A stretch of DNA of 64,000 nt from positions 170,709 through 234,708 of the forward strand of contig JBMYRH010000009.1 in NCBI GenBank assembly GCA_049602155.1, read 5' to 3'. How positions within the stretch are numbered: the stretch's first letter is position 1; each line of letters opens with the position of its first letter. Of the stretch, positions 49,538-57,591 are shown piece by piece. Below the pieces are notes generated by a model that worked only from the letters and a program-made list of their open reading frames with translations, was not told where the DNA came from and made no database searches. This stretch comes from JBMYRH01 sp049602155. GTDB taxonomy: Bacteria; Myxococcota_A; UBA9042; PHBI01; JBMYRH01. Position numbers and translations under genes: made by a program.

Positions 49538-50494
49538 GTGCGGGGCCTTTGGCTGCAAGACGGCGACCTCAGCCTCCGTGACGATCTGAGCCCCCCTCCG
49601 CTCAGCGCAGGGGATGCCCAGGTCCGTGTGCTGACTGCAGGGGTCTGCTCGACCGACCTGGAGCTCGTCCGGGGCTACATGCCCTTTACCGGGGTCCCTG
49701 GGCACGAGTTCGTGGGCGTGGTTGAGGAGGGCCCCGCGGACTGGATGGGCCAGCGGGTCGTGGGCGAGATCAACGCCGCCTGCGGCGTCTGCGCGACCTG
49801 TCAGGCCGGGCGCGGGAACCACTGCCCCAGCCGCACCGTGGTCGGCATCGTGAACCATCATGGGGCCTTCGCGGAGCGGATGGTCCTCCCGAGCCGAAAC
49901 CTCCACCGAGTACCAAATAGCGTGTCGACCGAGGCCGCCGCGTTTACCGAACCTCTGGCCGCCGCGCTGCGCATCGGCGAGCAGGTCTCAGCCACGCCTG
50001 GGGCGCGGGTGATCGTGGTCGGCGCGGGCCGCCTGGGCCAGCTCATCGCTCGGACCCTGGCTGTGACCGACTGTGAGCTGTCTGTGGTGGTGCGCTCTGA
50101 TCGCGGCCGTGCGCTGCTCGCCAATCACGGGATCCACACTGCGACGGCGGACGCCTTGGACACCGCCTCGGCCGACCTCGTCGTCGAGGTGACAGGGAAC
50201 CCAGCTGGGTTCGCCATCGCGCGCCGCCTCGTCCGCCCCGGCGGGACGCTCGTGATGAAGAGCACCTATGCCGGTGAGCTGACCGTGAACGCGTCCATGC
50301 TGGTCGTCGACGAGATCACCCTTGTGGGCTCTCGGTGCGGCCCCTTTAAGCCCGCCCTTGAACTCTTGGAGCGGGGGGCGATTGAGGTGTCTGACCTTAT
50401 CGCTGCGCGCTATCCGCTCAGCCAAGGCCTCGAGGCCTTCGAGGTCGCCGGTCGACCCGGAGCGCTCAAGGTCCAGGTCGAGATGTCGACCTGA
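49538..50494 (+). CDS. Zinc-dependent medium-chain alcohol dehydrogenase
   Basis: I take GTG 49538 as start, one base after the purT stop (the codon lies within CTCTAAGGTG). The catalytic-zinc and substrate domain is present: AGVCSTDLELVRGYMPF (Cys), GHEFVGVVEEG (His-Glu) and a structural-zinc-like cluster CGVCATCQAGRGNHC. The coenzyme domain has VIVVGAGRLGQLIA. At about 318 residues it is a compact MDR member of the sorbitol/threonine-dehydrogenase-like group. The substrate is unknown. The close spacing suggests cotranscription with purT, but a metabolic link is not evident. Confidence 0.88.
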   Translation: MRGLWLQDGDLSLRDDLSPPPLSAGDAQVRVLTAGVCSTDLELVRGYMPFTGVPGHEFVGVVEEGPADWMGQRVVGEINAACGVCATCQAGRGNHCPSRTVVGIVNHHGAFAERMVLPSRNLHRVPNSVSTEAAAFTEPLAAALRIGEQVSATPGARVIVVGAGRLGQLIARTLAVTDCELSVVVRSDRGRALLANHGIHTATADALDTASADLVVEVTGNPAGFAIARRLVRPGGTLVMKSTYAGELTVNASMLVVDEITLVGSRCGPFKPALELLERGAIEVSDLIAARYPLSQGLEAFEVAGRPGALKVQVEMST

Positions 50495-50507
50495 GCGGTA
50501 TCAAGCC

Positions 50508-53500
50508 TTAGGGCCCTTCGGTCGTGTACGTGATGACGATGGCGCCTGGCCCACCCGCTTGTGAAGTGCCTCCGCCTCCGCTGCCGCCGCCCGCGACTTC
50601 AGAGCCGATGGCCGCCGGGTGGATAAATGAGGTGCCGCCGGTGCCTCCGCCGCCGCCACAGTCACAGCCCGCCGGAGAGCCCCCTCCGCCCCCGGAATAG
50701 CCAGCGCCGCCGCCGCCAGCGCCGCCGCCATCGCCAGACTTATTTCCGCCGGTGTTTCCTTGACCAAAGCCCGCGCCTCCGGTCTGTCCGCCTGGTGCGC
50801 CCGTGCCTCCTCCGTTGGAGCAGCCCGCGCCGCCGCCACCACCGCCGCCGCCGGCCATGAGGAGCACGCTCCCTTGGTCTGCCGAGCCGACGAAGATGGC
50901 CGAATAGCCGCCACCGCCGCCTCCGCCGCCGGAGCAGCCGATGCAGCCCGCGTTTCCGCCACCGCCGCCGCCTGGGAAGCCTCCAGAGGCAGCGCCGCCG
51001 CACGCGGAGCAGCCTGCGCCGCCACCGCCACCTAGCCCGACCGCGATCGTCCAGGTCTCGCCTGGGATATAGGGGACGCTGGTGGCCTCCACGAGGCCCC
51101 CTGCGCCACCTGAGCTGCCGTGTCCGCAGTCCCCGCCTCCGCCTCCACCCCCTGGTCCGATGACCGTGATGCTCTCGATGGAGACCGTGTTGGTCGGCAC
51201 GACGAAGGTCGTGTTGGCGCCCGTGGCTGAGAACTCTGCGACTTGGACGACGGGGAGTTGGCAGCCTGTGCAGCCGTCACCCACGATCTCGTTGCCGTCA
51301 TCGCAGGCCTCGCCGGCCTCGGTGATCCCGTTGCCGCAGCAGCTCAGGATGAGCTCGACGTCGCAGCCCGTGACCGGCACGCAGCGGCCGATGGTGCAGG
51401 GTCCATCGCTCGGACACAGGTCGTCGTCAGGGGCGTGGGTGACGGTGTCGCTGACTTCGTCGCAAGCGTCGATGGTGCAGTCGAGGCCGTCATCGATGAT
51501 GGGCGCGGAGCCTGCGCCACACCCTGTCTCTGTGCTGCACACCTCTGGGCCGTTGCAGAAGTCACCGTCGTCACAAGGGGCATCATCGGTGAGGTGGACG
51601 ACTGTGTCGGTCACCTCTTCGCAGAGGTCGAGGGTGCAGTCGAGGCCATCGTCGATGGTCGGTGGCACCCCAGGTTGGCACCCGAGCGCCACGTCACAGA
51701 TCTCAGGGCCGTTACAGAACTGGTTGTCATCGCAGAGCGCGTCGACCGGGGTGTGGGTCGGCGCGTCTAGGTCGGCGTCACAGGCGTCGAGGGTGCACGG
51801 GTTGCCATCGTCGATGTTGGCGGCGCCGCCGGGGAGGCAGCCTGTCGCGGGGTCACAGGTCTCTAGACCGTTGCAGAAGATGTCGTCGTCGCAGAGGAGC
51901 AAGGGCCCCGAGGCGCAGCTCCCGCCCTGACAGACGTCCCCCGTCGTGCACTGATTGTTGTCTGTGCAGTCGACGGTGTTGGCCGTGAAGACGCAGCCGC
52001 TCTCGGGGTCACAGACGTCATCGGTGCAGAGGTTGTCATCGTCGCAGGTCAGCAGCCCACTTGGACTACAGGTGCCGCCCTGACAGGTGTCGCCGGTGGT
52101 GCAGGGGTTGTTGTCGTTACACGCCATGTTGTTGGGTGGATTGCTGCAGCCTGTCAGCGGGCTACAGGTGTCGTTGGTGCAGAGGTTTTGATCGTCGCAG
52201 TCGACCGGGGTGATGGAGAAGCACTGGCCAAGGGTGCAGGTGTCACCGGTGGTGCAGGCGTTGCCGTCATCGCAGGGGTCGGTGTTCGGCGTGTGGACGC
52301 AGCCGACGTTCGGGTCGCAGGCGTCGTCAGTGCACGGGTTCTGGTCGTCGCAGCCCAGCTCACCAGATGAGCTGCAGGTGCCCTGCATGCACTGGTCGCC
52401 CGTGGTGCAGGGGTTGCCGTCGTTGCAGACGTCGCTGTTGTCGAGGTGCTCGCAGCCACCATCCGGGTCGCAGACGTCATCCGTGCAGGAGTTCCCGTCA
52501 TTGCAGGGCAGCGCGATGTTGCCCTCGCATTGACCCTCGATGCAGCTGTCGATCAGCGTGCAGCTGTCGCCGTCATTGCAGGGCGCTGCGTTGGCGGTGT
52601 GGACGCAGCCATTGGTGGGGTCGCAGGTGTCGTCGGTGCAGACGTTGATGTCGTCGCAGATGACGGCCTCGGTCGCGACGCAATCGCCGGCCGCGCAGAT
52701 GTCTCCGACGGTGCAGGCGTTTTGGTCGTTGCACGGCGCGGTGTTCGGCGTGTGGTTGCAGCCCACACCACCGTCACACGAGTCATCGGTGCATGGGTTG
52801 CCGTCGTTACAGTCCAGGATGGTCTCGCTGGTGCACTGGCCGCCGGAGCATGCATCGCCGAGGGTGCAGGTGTTACCGTCGTTGCACGGCGCGTCGTTCG
52901 GGGTGTGGATGCACCCAGAGATGGCATCGCACACGTCATCGGTGCACGGGTTGCCGTCATCGCAGCCGAGGTTGCCGAGGCCGGGTTGGCACGCGCCCTC
53001 ACCGCACGTATCGCCGAGGGTGCAGGTGTTGCCGTCGTTGCACGGCGCGATGTTCGGGATGTTGACGCAGCCCGAGTCATCGCTGCAGCTGTCGGTCGTG
53101 CATGGGTTGTCGTCATCGCAGTCGAGCGAGATGATGCCGGCACACACCCCTTGTTGGCAGGTGTCGCTCTCGCTGCAGGCTTTGCCGTCGTCACAGGGCA
53201 GCGCGTTGGGGATGAACTTGCAGCCGCTGACCGCGTCGCATGAGTCGTCGGTGCAGAGGTTCTCGTCGTCGCAGGTGAGCATGTCGCCCGGGACGCAGAC
53301 GCCGTCGGTGCAGTGATCGCCGAAGGTGCACGGGTCACCGTCCTCGCAGTCCAGCGGCATCGTGGGGTGCAGGCAGCCGACCTCGGGGTCGCAGGAGTCC
53401 TCGGTGCACGGGTTATTATCGTCGCAGACCTGGGCGTCACCTGTGCAGACCCCGGCGGCGCAGACGTCGCCGAAGGTGCACGCATCGCCGTCATCACAGC

Positions 53501-54461
53501 CGTCGCCGTCGAGGAAGTCGTTGACGCAGCCGACCTCGGGGTCGCAGACGTTCGATGTGCAGGGGTTCCCGTCGTCGCACAGGGCCTCATCGACGTCGCC
53601 ATCGCAGTCGTCATCGACGCCGTTACAGATCTCCTCAGCCGGCGTCACGGCGTCACAGTCGCTGAGCCCCCCCTCGCCGCAGACGCGGAGCCCTGTGCAT
53701 GTGCCCCAGTCGTTCGAGACGGCGCATTCTGTCGAGAGGCCCAATTGGGTGGCCTTGGTGGAGCACTCACAGACGTCTGAGTCCACGATGCACTGCTTGG
53801 CGCTGCCGCCACGGCTGGTCACGCTCTCTTGGCAGACGAACCCCTCGGGGCAGTTGTCGTCGGTGTCACAGACGGCGCCACAGAACGACCCCTGACCGTC
53901 ATAGTCGACGCACGCCGCCTCGCTCGTCGCCGAGGTGCATTCGTCGGCCGCCACGCATGGTCGACACAGGTGCTCAAAGCTGGAGACGCAGATGTAGGTC
54001 GCGTCGCCGCCAGCCCCGGTGACCGACTCACAGGACCACCCCGCGGGGCATTCCTCGTCGCAGGTCTTGGTGCAGACGCTCTCGCCCATATGCTCGGTGC
54101 ACAGCCCTGAGTAGCAGTCATCGCCCGTGTCGCAGGGGGCGCCGAACGCGTGGTCCTCTGGGGGGCGGTTGGGGTCTTGGGCGTCGTCACCCGTGATCGT
54201 CGTGTCCTCTTGAGGGGCCGCAGTGTCGTTGAGCGCGAGGGTGTCGGGCTCGGGTGACGTCGATGCATCGGTTGGCGCTTGAGTGCCCGCATCGGCCGCT
54301 CCAGCCGTCTCCCCGGTGGTGGTGCCTGGCCCGGTGATTGGGTCCGTGGTGCCTACGTCACTGGCGCTCCCGGAGAGCGGTGTGTCGCTGCCGCTGCATC
54401 CGACCTGGACGAGCGCGATGGTGAGCAAGCCACTGATGAGAGGGGTCGAGACTAGGCGCAT
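50508..54461 (-). CDS. Large disulfide-repeat lipoprotein ending in a poly-glycine domain
   Basis: The 1317-residue protein starts at 54461 with signal peptide and lipobox VQVGC. An acidic linker follows, then mixed Cys modules (to about 300). Next are about 22 short repeats that alternate two types: CDDxNPCTDDxCDxxxGC and PCNDGNxCTxGDxCxxGxC. Then longer CDDxxFCNGxExC units, and a CGNGITEAGEACDDGN module of the Myxococcus disulfide-repeat type. The last ~235 residues are over half Gly (GPGGGGGGGDCG, MAGGGGGGGGAGC), bounded by TNTVSIESITVIG and a final GAIVITYTT. This matches the general plan of poly-glycine-II-helix domains in phage adhesins and the ALK receptor. It is probably a long surface stalk with an adhesive tip. 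Confidence 0.85.
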   Translation of the reverse strand: MRLVSTPLISGLLTIALVQVGCSGSDTPLSGSASDVGTTDPITGPGTTTGETAGAADAGTQAPTDASTSPEPDTLALNDTAAPQEDTTITGDDAQDPNRPPEDHAFGAPCDTGDDCYSGLCTEHMGESVCTKTCDEECPAGWSCESVTGAGGDATYICVSSFEHLCRPCVAADECTSATSEAACVDYDGQGSFCGAVCDTDDNCPEGFVCQESVTSRGGSAKQCIVDSDVCECSTKATQLGLSTECAVSNDWGTCTGLRVCGEGGLSDCDAVTPAEEICNGVDDDCDGDVDEALCDDGNPCTSNVCDPEVGCVNDFLDGDGCDDGDACTFGDVCAAGVCTGDAQVCDDNNPCTEDSCDPEVGCLHPTMPLDCEDGDPCTFGDHCTDGVCVPGDMLTCDDENLCTDDSCDAVSGCKFIPNALPCDDGKACSESDTCQQGVCAGIISLDCDDDNPCTTDSCSDDSGCVNIPNIAPCNDGNTCTLGDTCGEGACQPGLGNLGCDDGNPCTDDVCDAISGCIHTPNDAPCNDGNTCTLGDACSGGQCTSETILDCNDGNPCTDDSCDGGVGCNHTPNTAPCNDQNACTVGDICAAGDCVATEAVICDDINVCTDDTCDPTNGCVHTANAAPCNDGDSCTLIDSCIEGQCEGNIALPCNDGNSCTDDVCDPDGGCEHLDNSDVCNDGNPCTTGDQCMQGTCSSSGELGCDDQNPCTDDACDPNVGCVHTPNTDPCDDGNACTTGDTCTLGQCFSITPVDCDDQNLCTNDTCSPLTGCSNPPNNMACNDNNPCTTGDTCQGGTCSPSGLLTCDDDNLCTDDVCDPESGCVFTANTVDCTDNNQCTTGDVCQGGSCASGPLLLCDDDIFCNGLETCDPATGCLPGGAANIDDGNPCTLDACDADLDAPTHTPVDALCDDNQFCNGPEICDVALGCQPGVPPTIDDGLDCTLDLCEEVTDTVVHLTDDAPCDDGDFCNGPEVCSTETGCGAGSAPIIDDGLDCTIDACDEVSDTVTHAPDDDLCPSDGPCTIGRCVPVTGCDVELILSCCGNGITEAGEACDDGNEIVGDGCTGCQLPVVQVAEFSATGANTTFVVPTNTVSIESITVIGPGGGGGGGDCGHGSSGGAGGLVEATSVPYIPGETWTIAVGLGGGGGAGCSACGGAASGGFPGGGGGGNAGCIGCSGGGGGGGGYSAIFVGSADQGSVLLMAGGGGGGGGAGCSNGGGTGAPGGQTGGAGFGQGNTGGNKSGDGGGAGGGGAGYSGGGGGSPAGCDCGGGGGTGGTSFIHPAAIGSEVAGGGSGGGGTSQAGGPGAIVITYTTEGP
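51440..53600. repeat. Array of alternating short disulfide-repeat modules, coding
   Basis: The minus strand encodes a chain of roughly 18-20-residue Cys-rich modules in two alternating classes. The DNA repeats every about 110-120 bases as a pair, with third-base variation between copies. It can be mistaken for a non-coding tandem array but the frame is continuous. Confidence 0.8.
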
Positions 54462-54664
54462 GGGCTCCTCCGGGTGAGCACGCCTTTCGAGTGTCTCTCA
54501 TCGGGCCTGCTCTTGTCGACGCGGCTCCATCAGGGTGTGCAACCGACCGAGGCGGCGACACGCACGTCATTACGCCGAAGTCCACGCCTTGGGATGAGCC
54601 AACGCTCCGGTGCTGGGGGCTATCTCTCGCCCGTGTGGATGGTTTGGGCTATAGGGCTCGGTCC

Positions 54665-56065
54665 ATGGCACGACACTCACCCTCCAAGACCCACGCGACC
54701 GATGAACGCGCCGTCCGCGCCGTGCTCGTGGGTGTGCAGTTGCCAGGGGTGAGCGAGGCCGAGGTCAGCGCGTCCCTCGACGAGCTGAGTCGGTTGGCGA
54801 AGACGCTCGGGTTGGTCACCGTCGCGCGGCTCACTCAGCCGCGCCAGACGACCCTTCAGGCCACCGTGCTCGGCGCTGGCAAGCTCAGGGAGCTCGCCGC
54901 CCTCACCGGCGGTCGCGGTGTGGTGCCCTCGGCGGCGCGCAAGCGCAGGAAGGGGGCAAAGCCGACCCCGGAGCCTCGGGATGAAGAGGCCTTTGATGAG
55001 CTTGAGATAGCGCCCGTCGCCGAGGAAGATCAGGCGGACGTCGTCCTCTTTGATCATGACCTCTCGCCGTCTCAGCTCAGAAATTTAGAGGGCGCGACCG
55101 GGGCCGAGGTGCTCGATCGCTCGTCGGTCATCGTGAACATCTTTCAGCGGCACGCTCGGACGCGCGAGGCGAGGCTCCAGGTGGAGATCGCTCGGCTGGG
55201 CTACCTCGCCCCCCGCCTTCGAGCGACCGGCGGCGGTGGCGACAGGCAGCGCGGCGGCATTGGCGGCAAGGGCGCTGGAGAGTCGAGCCTCGAGCTCGAT
55301 AGGCGCCGGGTGCGTGACCGCATCGCCGAGCTGAAGCGCGAGCTGGCGACCGTCCAGCGCGAGGTCGACACGCGGAGGGCGCGGCGAGCTCAGCAGGACA
55401 CGGTCGCGCTCGTCGGCTACACCAACGCGGGTAAGTCGTCTCTTATGCGAAAGCTCACCGGCAGCGAGGTCTTGGTGCGCGACCAGCTCTTCGCGACCTT
55501 GGAGACGACGGTGCGGGTGCTCAAGCCTGAGACTCAGCCCAAGATCCTCATCTCCGACACGGTGGGCTTCGTGAAGAAGCTCCCGCACGACCTTGTGGCG
55601 TCCTTCCGCTCGACCCTCGAGGAAGCCCGTGACGCTGCGCTGCTGCTCTACGTTGTCGACGCCTCAGACGCCGCCTGGCGCTCGCAGTACGAGGTCACCC
55701 GCACCGTGCTAGCTGAGCTCGGCGCCGAGGAGATGGACTCACTCCTCGTCCTCAATAAGGCCGACTGCCTCGATGAGGCGCAAAAGGCGGCCTTCGCCCA
55801 AGAGTTCCCAGATGCACTCGTGATGTCAGCGCACAACGCGGACGACGTCACGATGCTCCACGGGGAGCTCCTGGCTTATTTTGAGCGCGACATGGGAGAG
55901 CACGAGCTGCTGGTGCCGTATTGGCAGGCGGGGCTGGTGCATAAAATCCACGAGTCTTGTCGGGTCCTCTCAGAAGATCACGGCCCTGACGGGACGACCC
56001 TCAAGGTCCGCGCGACAGACGCGGTGGCCGCCGGGTTTCAGGCCACCCTCGAGGGTCGCTCTTAG
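54665..56065 (+). CDS. hflX: Ribosome-associated GTPase HflX
   Basis: HflX binds the 50S subunit and splits stalled ribosomes, notably under heat stress. I use ATG 54665 (MARHSPSKTH); longer upstream starts lack similarity. The N-terminal HflX domain includes VLFDHDLSPSQLRNLE and VIVNIFQRHARTREARLQVE (as IFQRHARTREARLQVE), then a Gly-rich stretch before the coiled coil. The GTPase motifs are GYTNAGKSS (P-loop), TLETTVR (switch I), DTVGFVKKLPHDL and NKAD. An Ala/Arg/Lys/Glu-rich insert of about 40 residues lies in the N-terminal domain (around 80-120). About 466 residues. It is divergent from the large lipoprotein and upstream of the TPP riboswitch. Confidence 0.95.
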   Translation: MARHSPSKTHATDERAVRAVLVGVQLPGVSEAEVSASLDELSRLAKTLGLVTVARLTQPRQTTLQATVLGAGKLRELAALTGGRGVVPSAARKRRKGAKPTPEPRDEEAFDELEIAPVAEEDQADVVLFDHDLSPSQLRNLEGATGAEVLDRSSVIVNIFQRHARTREARLQVEIARLGYLAPRLRATGGGGDRQRGGIGGKGAGESSLELDRRRVRDRIAELKRELATVQREVDTRRARRAQQDTVALVGYTNAGKSSLMRKLTGSEVLVRDQLFATLETTVRVLKPETQPKILISDTVGFVKKLPHDLVASFRSTLEEARDAALLLYVVDASDAAWRSQYEVTRTVLAELGAEEMDSLLVLNKADCLDEAQKAAFAQEFPDALVMSAHNADDVTMLHGELLAYFERDMGEHELLVPYWQAGLVHKIHESCRVLSEDHGPDGTTLKVRATDAVAAGFQATLEGRS

Positions 56066-56122
56066 GGCACCGCTCGAAAGTCTTGAAGGCGCCAAACGCC
56101 TGTGTGTACAGTGCAGCCAGAT

Positions 56123-56225
56123 GTCGACGGGGTGACCGCGGCGCGATGGCCACGGTGGCCGCGTGTTGGGGTCTGAGAGCAAACCCGTAAGACCTGATCC
56201 GGATCATGCCGGCGTAGGGATCGAC
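56123..56225 (+). ncRNA. TPP (THI-box) riboswitch aptamer
   Basis: The conserved TPP-binding core is present in order. P1 pairs GTCGA (56123-56127) with TCGAC (56221-56225). P2 pairs GGGT (56130-56133) with ACCC (56183-56186). P3 pairs GACC (56134-56137) with GGTC (56170-56173), with a GC-rich hairpin between. The invariant CTGAGAG follows (56173-56179). The pyrophosphate side is CCTGATCCGG through GCCGGCGTAGGGA (about 56193-56220), matching the CCUGAU...GCGUAGGGA consensus. It lies between hflX (stop 56065) and an outer-membrane barrel gene at 56290, on the same strand. High thiamine pyrophosphate should switch the downstream unit off. Confidence 0.93.
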
Positions 56226-56285
56226 TGGTGAGCAAAAGACCTCCCCACCTCAGGGGGAGACGCGCGCGACCAGTCCCAAAGGGGG
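56223..56285 (+). promoter_or_regulatory. Candidate riboswitch expression platform
   Basis: Downstream of the aptamer, GACTGGT (56223-56229) can pair with ACCAGTC (56269-56275), enclosing CTCCCC (56241-56246) paired with GGGGAG (56254-56259). GACTGGT shares bases 56223-56225 with P1. The ribosome-binding site GGGGG (56281-56285) could instead pair with CTCCCC. This suggests translational control by sequestration, but termination is not excluded. Confidence 0.5.
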
Positions 56286-56289
56286 ACCC

Positions 56290-57570
56290 ATGGCGCGCCT
56301 CTCTCCGATAAGCGCAGCGCTCTTTCTCGGCGTCATATGCCTCTCGACCGCGTCCGCTCGGGCTGTCGAGCGCGATGAGTTCGATGACGCGCGCTCACCG
56401 ACGCACTTCGTCCTCGCTTCAGAGCACCTGACGCTTACGCTCAAGGGCGAGCTCGAGGTTGAGCTCCACGACCTCGAGGGTAAAGGCGGCCCAGGCTTTG
56501 ACAGCGCGACAGACACGCTGACCATCGGGACCCGCAGCCCCTTCGTGGAGCTCGATGCATTTTGGCTCGCCCTCCGCCTCGGCTTTGGTCACGGCCTCGC
56601 GGTCAACTCCGTCTTGGAGTTCTCGACGACAGGCGCACGGCTAGGCGCCGTGTGGGCAGACTGGCGCATCACCGCGCCGTGCTGGCTCTCTCACCATGTG
56701 GAGCTTGGCTATGCCTTACCCATCGCCGCGGTTGACCGGCGCACAGAGCGCTATCCGCTCTTGGCCACTCAGTTTTGGCGCTCCCCCGAGATGCACCTCG
56801 CCTGGGAGGGGCGCTTTTTACCCGACGGGCCCGTGACGGTAGACCTCGGCCTGTCGCTTGGGTTCATGCGCCCCCTTCACCTGATGGGGGTGCAGGACTC
56901 GACGGCTCAGACGGGCACGATCAACGTGCTCGCCGCGGGGCCCGCGGAGCCCTTTAGCGGCAACGGCCCCGTGGGTGGAGGGCGCCTTAAGCTGAGCGCC
57001 TTCGGGGCATTTGTCGAGGTCTATGGCTTTCTCGGCTCGCTCAGCGACGAGGCGGGCACCGATGTGCTCAGGAGCGCCTTCTCAAGCTATCGGAACCTCC
57101 CCGGCTATGACGAAGAGACTGGCGGCAGCCACGCCTATCACTGGGTTGGCGGTCGGGTCGGCTATGTCGACCACGGGGTCTACGTCTGGGCCGAGGGCGT
57201 GCTCTCCAAAGAGGGGCTGCTCTCGCGCCAAGGGTTCTACGTCCAAGCGTCGGTCGCGATCCCGCTCGGCCTCGAGGTCTTCTTACACACAATCGAGCCC
57301 TTGGTGCGCTTTGAGCGCGCCCACATCGAGGGCAGCACAGAGGTGCTCTCAAGCGGCCGCGCGCTCCGCTCTCCGGCCCTCATCGACGCGGTCGCCTGGG
57401 ACTGGGAGGTCTGGACCGCGGCGGTCGCGCTGAGCGTCTACCGGGACCTCGTGCTCGTCCGCGCTGAGTACGCGCTCCTCTTTGAAGACAACGGCGTCCC
57501 CGGGTTGGGGACGCCGACAGAGCCCTTCCGAAACGATGAATTCACCCTCCAAATCCAGCTCCGATTCTAG
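56290..57570 (+). CDS. Outer-membrane beta-barrel protein under TPP riboswitch
   Basis: A signal peptide covers about residues 1-24 (SARA end). The mature protein is rich in alternating hydrophobic/polar strands with aromatic girdles, for example LTLTLKGELEVELHDL, FWLALRLGFGHGLAV, VELGYALPIAAV, GRVGYVDHGVYVWAEG and VLVRAEYALLFED, and it ends FTLQIQLRF, a final Phe typical of barrels inserted by BamA. At 426 residues and without a plug or TonB box it is not a TonB-dependent receptor. I do not recognise the family. Ribosome-binding site GGGGG ends four bases before the ATG. A lipoprotein follows after 21 bases. Its control suggests a role in thiamine or thiamine-precursor uptake. Confidence 0.82.
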   Translation: MARLSPISAALFLGVICLSTASARAVERDEFDDARSPTHFVLASEHLTLTLKGELEVELHDLEGKGGPGFDSATDTLTIGTRSPFVELDAFWLALRLGFGHGLAVNSVLEFSTTGARLGAVWADWRITAPCWLSHHVELGYALPIAAVDRRTERYPLLATQFWRSPEMHLAWEGRFLPDGPVTVDLGLSLGFMRPLHLMGVQDSTAQTGTINVLAAGPAEPFSGNGPVGGGRLKLSAFGAFVEVYGFLGSLSDEAGTDVLRSAFSSYRNLPGYDEETGGSHAYHWVGGRVGYVDHGVYVWAEGVLSKEGLLSRQGFYVQASVAIPLGLEVFLHTIEPLVRFERAHIEGSTEVLSSGRALRSPALIDAVAWDWEVWTAAVALSVYRDLVLVRAEYALLFEDNGVPGLGTPTEPFRNDEFTLQIQLRF

Positions 57571-57591
57571 CTTAAACAAAGGACAGCTCTC

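Noticed and set aside
51440..53600. Short regular repeats considered as a CRISPR array
   Set aside because: Repeats are coding, vary at third bases, and have no constant repeat with unique spacers; no cas gene is present.
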